This document shows, one piece after another, positions 42,773 through 47,765 of a stretch of DNA of 47,765 nt; position 1 is the first letter of the stretch, and each line of letters starts with the position of its first letter. The notes under the pieces are model-generated. The model did not search any database. It was given only the letters and a program-made list of their open reading frames with translations, and had not been told where the DNA came from. Made by a program: the position numbers and the translations under genes. The stretch is from Prevotella sp. AGR2160 (GTDB lineage: Bacteria > Bacteroidota > Bacteroidia > Bacteroidales > Bacteroidaceae): positions 38,782 through 86,546 of the forward strand of contig NZ_KE384147.1 in assembly GCF_000424185.1 (NCBI RefSeq), in the 5' to 3' direction.

Positions 42773-44119
42773 ATGCAGATCATTCAAGCGGCCCACGAGA
42801 GTGTGGTCAAGACCGTGGGGCACCAGCAGATAAATGTAGACGTGGCTGTCCGTCCCCTTCAGTTCGTCTTCACCTGGAAGGTGGATGACGGCGTGCTCTA
42901 TTATAACCTCCTGACGCGGGAGATGGTTCTCCTCACGCCCGAGGAGGCGGCTGAGGCCGCGACTCTTCCGCCGCTTCGGGAGGGTTGGTTCTTCGTGCCC
43001 GAGGCGTTCGATGACCGTGCCTTTGCCGACCAAGTGCGGGCGTTGTTCCAACTTACACGTCAGCAGGATAAGGCCATCAACACCTATTGTATCTATACCA
43101 CTTCCGACTGTAATGCCCGTTGCTATTACTGTTTTGAGCGCGGCATCAAGAAAGTGCCGATGACCATGGCCACGGCGGAGCGGGTGGCCCGGTATATCCA
43201 TGACCATGCCGAGGGAAAGGAGGTGAACCTCTTCTGGTTCGGCGGCGAGCCGCTCTATAACGTCGGCGTCATCGACCTCATCTGTCGTCGGCTGACGGAG
43301 ATGGACGTGAAGTTCCATTCAAAGATGATCACGAACGGTTATCTCTTTGATGCGGAGATGGTACGGCGGGCCGTCAACGACTGGCATCTGCGCCGTGCGC
43401 AGATCACCCTTGATGGTACGGAGAAGGTGTATAACCGCAGTAAACATTATATCTATCAAGGGGTGAACGCCTTCGAACGGGTTCTCGACAATATCGGCTT
43501 GCTCCTGCAGGCAGATATCACCGTCCCCGTACGCCTCAACCTGTCGTTGCAGAACGGGGAGGACCTCCTGCAGTTGGTGGATGTGCTCAATGACCGCTTC
43601 GGTGGTAACAGGAAGATTGAAGTCTATTGTCACGCGTTGTTCAACAAGACGGGGAAGGGCAGTGACTACACGGCGGAGGATTACCGACAGCTCTATGAGC
43701 AGCAGAGGACTCTGGAGAAGAAGCTTCGGGCCTGTCGCCTCGACGGGGGTGTGCCACTCCTCAATAATGAGTTGAAAGTCTACAAGTGTATATCGGATAA
43801 TCCCAATGCCGTCACGATCCTGCAGAACGGACAATTCGTGAAGTGCAACAACTATTTCAATTCTCATTTCATCGGAGACCTCGACAGTACGTCGTTTGAC
43901 GCGAAGGAGTTGCGGTTTTATGCTGCGGAGCGGCCACGCATTGCGGCGTGTAAGACCTGCGGGCATTATCCCGACTGTCGTGTCCTGGCCTGTTGTACCT
44001 GTGATCCTTGTACCCCGTGGCATCGTAAGGAGAAGGATATCCATGTGCATCAACAGATGTATTATTCCTATGCCCTGTGGAAAAGGGAGAATGCTTCGCA
44101 AATGGATAACGGAGAATAG
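42773..44119 (+). CDS. Radical SAM/SPASM peptide-modifying enzyme (candidate maturase)
   Basis: 448 aa. Residues 1-100 form an N-terminal domain (FVFTWKVDDGVLYYNLLTRE) typical of SPASM maturases. The radical SAM cluster motif is Cys113-x3-Cys117-x2-Cys120 (SDCNARCYYCFERG), with FWFGGEPLYN for SAM binding. The C-terminal SPASM region has CKTCGHYPDCRVLACCTCDP (Cys at about 393, 396, 402, 407, 408, 410 and 413), plus upstream Cys in CISDN and VKCNNY, enough for two auxiliary clusters. Such enzymes install thioether or carbon-carbon links in peptides or mature sulfatases; no sulfatase is nearby, so peptide modification is preferred. The last residues (QMDNGE) are read from a microsatellite. GC-rich, like the core genome. 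No clear symbol. Confidence 0.88.
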   Translation: MQIIQAAHESVVKTVGHQQINVDVAVRPLQFVFTWKVDDGVLYYNLLTREMVLLTPEEAAEAATLPPLREGWFFVPEAFDDRAFADQVRALFQLTRQQDKAINTYCIYTTSDCNARCYYCFERGIKKVPMTMATAERVARYIHDHAEGKEVNLFWFGGEPLYNVGVIDLICRRLTEMDVKFHSKMITNGYLFDAEMVRRAVNDWHLRRAQITLDGTEKVYNRSKHYIYQGVNAFERVLDNIGLLLQADITVPVRLNLSLQNGEDLLQLVDVLNDRFGGNRKIEVYCHALFNKTGKGSDYTAEDYRQLYEQQRTLEKKLRACRLDGGVPLLNNELKVYKCISDNPNAVTILQNGQFVKCNNYFNSHFIGDLDSTSFDAKELRFYAAERPRIAACKTCGHYPDCRVLACCTCDPCTPWHRKEKDIHVHQQMYYSYALWKRENASQMDNGE

Positions 44120-44278
44120 ATAATGGACAATGGCGGCAGGGGAGCGGAACAAAAATATTTTTCTTCTTGTTGTTGTATTTTATTTTTATTGTTGGGGGAT
44201 AAGAAATACCAGGTAAAAAATCATTTGGGATCCTTTGAAATCCTTTTGATCTCTCGAGCGGCGCGAGTAGTTTTAAAC
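44100..44278. repeat. Microsatellite, AT-rich repeat remnant and half multibranched element
   Basis: ATGGATAACGGAGAATAG (spanning the radical SAM stop) and GATAATGGACAATGGCGG, then the right part of the AT-rich hairpin repeat, then ATCCTTTGAAATCC and GATCTCTCGAGCGGCGCGAG ending TTTTAAAC. The right half of the multibranched element is missing; the decayed ATPase gene begins there. Confidence 0.7.
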
Positions 44279-45215
44279 CAGAATATCCATAACGTTCGCA
44301 CTAAAGAAGTCTTCAAGCGCAATGCCATTCGTACCTACTACCAAAGCATGGTGAGGGTGGAATTTTGCCTGGAACAATGTTGTATACTTGAAACTTAGGA
44401 ATGGACTGGTACTTCCTTGCAGTATCGTTGGCATACTTTCTTATCCCCGTAATCAATTGGCACTGATTCAGAATATCCAGGTACGACTGCAGTGTCGTTA
44501 CATTACCGGAATCCTGCAGTTGTCCAAGGAGCTTGGTAAGTGAGAGTAATTCACCAGAATAACTGCAGGCCAATTGGAACAGTTGTGACATCAAGGCAGG
44601 CTTGTAGATACGCGAAGTCATAATGACATCTTTTTCTATAGCTGGTGCAACCAATGAATCCTTGATATATCTTCTCCAACGTCTTTCGTCATCTATCAAT
44701 GAGGCAGAACCAGGATAACCCCCATAATAAATCCACTGATCCAATGTCCAGCCGAAAGCCGTACGCATTTCAGAGTAACTCCAGTGCCCTAAACGGATGA
44801 TTTCGAATCGACCGGCAAGTGACTCTGTCAACCCTTTACGTATTAACAAACGGGAAGACCCTAAAAGAATTACTTTCAGGTTGAGGTGGCTCCTATTGTC
44901 AGCATCCCATTCTTTCTTGACAACTTCACTCCAATTGCTGATTTTCTGTATCTCGTCGATAACGAGAATGCATTCGTTGTAATTTCTGATCTGCATAGTT
45001 GTCCGGGCGGCAGTCCAGCATCGACTTACCCATTCTGTGTCATTAGCATCCACATCGTCAGCGTTGTATAAGAGATGCGGTATGGATAGATCAGCTAAAA
45101 CTTGGTCTACCAATGTAGATTTTCCAACTTGTCGTGGACCAACGATTACTTGAATGAAACGACGAGGCTCCTCCATTCGTCTCTTTAATGGTTCATATTG
45201 GCTTCTTTTATACAT
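44273..45215 (-). pseudogene. AAA ATPase with DUF4143, C-terminally frameshifted and truncated
   Basis: An uninterrupted frame of 300 aa (44313-45215) matches the ATP-binding AAA/DUF4143 family: Walker A GPRQVGKSTLV at residue ~26, Walker B CILVIDEIQKISNW, ILLGSSRLLIRKG, WIYYGGYPGSA and a DUF4143-like part ending IPKFQVYN. Family members are usually ~380-400 aa. After FQVYN the frame gives an unrelated ending. Shifting by one frame at about 44380 opens ~36 more codons (TLFQAKFHPHHALVVGTNGI ...) that stop at 44273 inside the repeat. A two-base loss in an ACAC run would explain this. The rest of the C-terminus is absent, so the gene is likely non-functional or altered. The function of the family is unclear. 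Confidence 0.7.
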
Positions 45216-45244
45216 ATTCTATTATCTTTTTGTTGGAATTTTGC

Positions 45245-45332
45245 TCACGAAATGTTCAAATCTCGTTCACGAAATGTTCAAATCTCATTCACGAAATGTT
45301 CAAATCTCATTCACGAAATGTTCAAATCTCAG
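45245..45332. repeat. 22-bp tandem repeat, four units
   Basis: Four units of TCACGAAATGTTCAAATCTC plus two bases, at 45245, 45267, 45289 and 45311. They lie between the promoter and the start codon of the ATPase gene, so they would be in its 5' UTR. Confidence 0.9.
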
Positions 45333-45335
45333 TTG

Positions 45336-45368
45336 CAAAGATACGAAATAAAAGAAGACAAAGCAAAT
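45336..45368 (-). promoter_or_regulatory. Promoter of the ATPase gene
   Basis: Minus strand TTTG (45365-45368), 21 bases, TATCTTTG (45336-45343), directly upstream of the 22-bp repeats. Confidence 0.7.
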
Positions 45369-45478
45369 TAAATGGCAAGAATTTATCACTTTACAGTCTC
45401 CGTCAGCCCACTTTGCGAGCAGGCCAGCGAGGACATCATTGTCGGGTGAACGCAAAACCGGATAAAAAATCTTTTGGA

Positions 45479-45568
45479 ATCTTTTGAAATCCTTTGGATC
45501 TCTCGAGCAAAGCGAGTAGTTTTTCTTAACTATGCCTTCGGCAAGAGATAGGAAGGATTTAAAAGGAT
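45479..45568 (+). repeat. Multibranched structured repeat, complete divergent copy
   Basis: Outer stem ATCTTTTGAAATCC...ATCTCT against AGAGAT...AAGGATTTAAAAGGAT. Inner hairpins CTCG-AGCAAAG-CGAG, AGTT-TTTCTT-AACT and TGCC-TTC-GGCA keep pairing although loops differ from the 39.4 kb copy. Confidence 0.8.
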
Positions 45569-45726
45569 CTACGCTGCGCTTGTGAAGATTTGAATGATTT
45601 CAAAGACATGGGTTGGGGGGGTAACAAAAACCTGAAAGACAAGAATAAAACCACGGCGGGGATTCTTCTAGATTCCTCCCCATCGCCACTATTGATGAAA
45701 ATTGATGCGATGCCTTTTTTTCCAAG

Positions 45727-45913
45727 AGTTGGCCCTCTTCGAGGACCGTGTGGCTGCGCGGGATATGACCAACCCCAGGCGCCCGGTCCGGTGATGTCCG
45801 TCGCTATCGCTCCGTCCATCCCCGTTCCGTGTGCCTGGGGTTAATCGTGTTGGGCCCTTTTAGGGCCCTGCTGCGCCCGTCAGGGGGCGGAACATGATAA
45901 ATCATGTCCCTAC
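45727..45913. repeat. GC-rich hairpin element (third full copy) and 29-bp palindrome
   Basis: GTTGGCCCTCTTCGAGG, hairpin AACCCCAGGCGCCCGG ... CCGTGTGCCTGGGGTT with loop CGTCGCTATCGCTCCG, TTGGGCCC arm, then GGGCGGAACATGAT-A-AATCATGTCCCTAC. No gene is seen from 45216 to 45951. Confidence 0.8.
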
Positions 45914-45951
45914 AAATTCCCTGGCATGGCTGCAACATGCTTCGCAATATC

Positions 45952-46536
45952 TTATTTTCCGCGGAAGGTACCGTAGATGACGAAGGGCATGGAGCCCATC
46001 TGATAGGTGTTGGAAACGGTCAGTACGCCGTCGGCATCCTTGCTGATGATGACCTGGCAGACATCCTTGTCGAAGGTGTAGTCCTTATCTATCGTGGTTT
46101 TGCCATTGGCATCCACACTCTTGAAATGGAACACGACATTGTCATTCTTATACGCTTTCACGTAGGCTTTCTGGGTCTCGTCGTAAGGGATATTCTTGAT
46201 GGAGTAGGAGCCGAGATAGAGCGTGCCCATCACCGTCTGGTCATACTCCACCTCAGGGACGAGGAGGTTCACCGTACCGTCACTGTTCTCCGTCACCTGA
46301 TAGGTCACCTCGGCGGCAGAGGTGTAAGGGAACATCTTCCCGACATTCACGCTGTCCTTACCGGTATAGCTGCCGGCGATGCTGTTCTGCTGGGCAGGCT
46401 GGAAGTTGATACTGCTGATCTCACTGGCCTGGTAGGTCACGGACGTACCGTCGGTCTTGTTGATGACGATGGACTGAGCCTGAGCGCCGATGCAGGCGAA
46501 GAGGGCTATAGCGAAGGAAGTAAAGAATTTTTTCAT
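45952..46536 (-). CDS. Secreted calycin-like (lipocalin-type) protein
   Basis: 194 aa with a signal peptide (MKKFFTSFAIALFACIGAQA). Residues ~20-50 hold a short motif (SIVINKTDGTSVTYQASEIS then SINFQP) seen at the start of many Bacteroidales secreted proteins. From ~52 (IAGSYTGKDSVNVG) the pattern of alternating beta strands to the end fits the calycin-like/lipocalin-like domain proteins of this order. Ligand unknown. Its ATG overlaps the TGA of the preceding 159-aa gene, so the two are co-translated. Confidence 0.78.
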   Translation of the reverse strand: MKKFFTSFAIALFACIGAQAQSIVINKTDGTSVTYQASEISSINFQPAQQNSIAGSYTGKDSVNVGKMFPYTSAAEVTYQVTENSDGTVNLLVPEVEYDQTVMGTLYLGSYSIKNIPYDETQKAYVKAYKNDNVVFHFKSVDANGKTTIDKDYTFDKDVCQVIISKDADGVLTVSNTYQMGSMPFVIYGTFRGK

Positions 46537-47012
46537 GCGTTCTTGATAAATTTAAAAGTTTTGGAAGTAGATTTAAAGATGAAGATACCGGTATTTCCCT
46601 GCAGGGAGATCTCTGCCTGTCCGTTCTTGGAGACGGTGGCGCGTCCGATGAGCCGTCCGTCGAGGGAGACGATGGTGACGGTGCTGCCGGGGATGAGGCC
46701 CTCGGCTCTCACCGTACTGCCGATGGTGATCGTCACGGCGTTCTGTTGTGTCTTCCCGATGGCGGTCGTCTGGTCGGCGAAAGAGAACGAGCGGTAGTCG
46801 GAGAGAGGATACTGGATCGTCTCCTTCGCTGTTGTAAGCACGAGGTTGTCGGCGGTGAAGGTCACCACGGGTTTCTCGTCCAGCGCGAAATAGGTGGCGG
46901 TGCCATTACCATCTTCCACCTTCAGATAGTCGGCGGCAAAGGACGGCATGGCAGCCAGGGAAGCCAACAGCAAGAGTATTGACTTTCTTCTGTTTTTTTT
47001 CATTTTTCTCAT
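46533..47012 (-). CDS. Secreted protein with T9SS-like C-terminal tail
   Basis: 159 aa. Signal peptide RKSILLLLASLAAMPSFA. I place the start at the ATG of MRKMKKNRR; MKKNRR four codons later is also possible. Residues ~25-90 repeat the leader domain seen in the next gene (YLKVEDGNGTATYFALDEKP, VVTFTADNLVLTTAKETIQY, PLSDYRSFSF). The last ~75 residues (ITIGSTVRAEGLIPGSTVTI, VSLDGRLIGRATVSKNGQAE, GIFIFKSTSKTFKFIKNA) fit a T9SS type A sorting domain. It is the first gene of a two-gene operon with the calycin-like protein. Confidence 0.78.
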   Translation of the reverse strand: MRKMKKNRRKSILLLLASLAAMPSFAADYLKVEDGNGTATYFALDEKPVVTFTADNLVLTTAKETIQYPLSDYRSFSFADQTTAIGKTQQNAVTITIGSTVRAEGLIPGSTVTIVSLDGRLIGRATVSKNGQAEISLQGNTGIFIFKSTSKTFKFIKNA

Positions 47013-47042
47013 CAATGATTAATTATTGTATGAATTCGATTG

Positions 47043-47073
47043 CAAAGGTATTGACTTTTTGACAAATCCGCAA
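47043..47073 (-). promoter_or_regulatory. Promoter of the 159-aa/calycin-like operon
   Basis: Minus strand TTG (47071-47073), 20 bases, TACCTTTG (47043-47050). A second TATCTTTG (minus strand, 47250-47257) lies further upstream. I see no gene between 47074 and 47484. Confidence 0.6.
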
Positions 47074-47484
47074 TCCCTATATATGATGATTTTTAGGTTG
47101 TGACTCTAGTCATTAAGATTGTGATAGAAGTTTTTTCCTTAGAAATGCCGACTCGGAAAGTCGACGCTTATCCGTCGTGTGCTGAAGAAAAATGATGGTT
47201 TTCTGAATCCAACTTTCATACGCGTTCCTCCATTATATTTCTCTGTGGGCAAAGATACAAAAAATATCATTCATGTTATCATTTCAGCAGAAAATTTTAT
47301 CAAGATACAGACGATTACCAAAGCCACCTTGCACGAGAAAGAGCCTTGCGCCAAAGATGATGTCCTTCTGAAAAGTGATCTCTTGTGGTGGGAGAGTACC
47401 ATACTTACCAGTCATAACCATTATCGTTTTGATGGATAAACTATATAGTTATGAGTGCTAAGTATGGTACTACGTTTAAATGGC

Positions 47485-47604
47485 TTAGCGCCACTAGCGC
47501 CACTAGCGCCAAGCGCCAAATCGGTAAAACGTACGTAAAATAGCACTTTTTACCCCTTTTATGTAAGTTGGCGCCATGGCGCTAGTGGCGCTAATGGCGC
47601 TAAC
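47485..47604. repeat. Inverted array of AGCGCCA units
   Basis: Left side: three spaced TAGCGCCAC-type units plus AAGCGCC (47485-47517). Right side: TGGCGCTAG-type units (47570-47603). The loop contains TAAAATAGCACTTTTTA. Confidence 0.85.
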
Positions 47605-47609
47605 CGAAG

Positions 47610-47730
47610 TTTCCGCCAACTTCCGCCAATCCGCCAACCGCCAAATAACCCTCAAAAGTGCCTAAAATAGTACTTTTATCTTGATTTTACTCTTTTGGCG
47701 GATGGCGGAACTTGGCGGAAAGTGGCGGAA
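47610..47730. repeat. Inverted array of TTCCGCCAA units
   Basis: Left side: TTCCGCCAAC, TTCCGCCAAT, CCGCCAAC, CGCCAAA (47610-47644). Right side: TTTGGCGGAT, GGCGGAACT, TGGCGGAAAG, TGGCGGAAC (47694-47730). The loop contains TAAAATAGTACTTTTA, close to the loop of the previous array. Confidence 0.85.
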
Positions 47731-47765
47731 CATGATGAAATATCTATGGTGTTTACAAATCGAGA

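Noticed and set aside
47179..47439. 86-codon plus-strand frame before the inverted arrays
   Set aside because: It has no recognisable domain and overlaps a minus-strand TATCTTTG box; composition is that of intergenic DNA.

Overview
The window looks like a chromosome segment from a Bacteroidales bacterium, most likely Prevotellaceae with a fairly GC-rich core. Nearly every promoter I can find has the Bacteroidota form TTTG-N20-TAnnTTTG. Surface lipoproteins carry acidic residues just after the lipobox Cys, several secreted proteins end in T9SS-like tails, and the arabinose locus has the gene order known from Bacteroides (galM, SSS transporter, Nudix regulator, araD, araA, araB, transketolase). 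No rRNA, tRNA or CRISPR array was found.

Layout. 1-0.34 kb: GC-rich repeats. 0.34-5.3 kb (-): a very large secreted protein with a T9SS-like tail, followed by a 58-aa KxYxxP peptide gene. 5.6-8.9 kb (-): a hemerythrin-LuxR regulator, then the housekeeping operon coiled-coil protein-zapA-rny. 9.1-12.0 kb (+): nucleotidyltransferase, WecA-type glycosyl-1-phosphate transferase and a small HAD protein. 12.0-13.2 kb: no protein gene; 20-bp phased repeats, an orphan promoter, and an 11-copy 36-bp minisatellite bounded by GC-rich hairpin arms in opposite orientation. 13.3-23.0 kb (+): arabinose operon, closed by an intrinsic terminator. 23.2-29.5 kb (-) and 29.7-36.5 kb (+): two divergent operons of fimbrillin-like surface lipoproteins (Mfa/Fim-type), the leftward one ending in an LRR protein with a sorting-like tail and a second KxYxxP peptide.

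36.5-46 kb is an accessory island. Small AT-rich cassettes (RelE/Xre toxin-antitoxin, a PqqD-like protein, DUF4160/DUF2442, DUF3791-DUF3990-DUF3791, a peptide-lipoprotein-radical SAM operon and a decayed AAA ATPase) are separated by the same few structured repeats: a GC-rich hairpin, an AT-rich hairpin, a multibranched 87-nt element, and short palindromes with compensatory stem changes. 46-47 kb (-) holds two secreted proteins. The last 300 bases hold two nested iteron-like inverted repeat arrays.

The best candidate for an undescribed system is the 41.4-44.1 kb operon: a 69-aa precursor-like peptide (KxYxxP leader, three Cys in its C-terminal part), an internal terminator, a fimbrillin-like lipoprotein and a radical SAM/SPASM enzyme, with an orphan PqqD-like (RRE) gene 3 kb away. 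Two related leader-like peptides lie downstream of sorting-tail proteins elsewhere in the window. All assignments come from reading the sequence; no database search was run.
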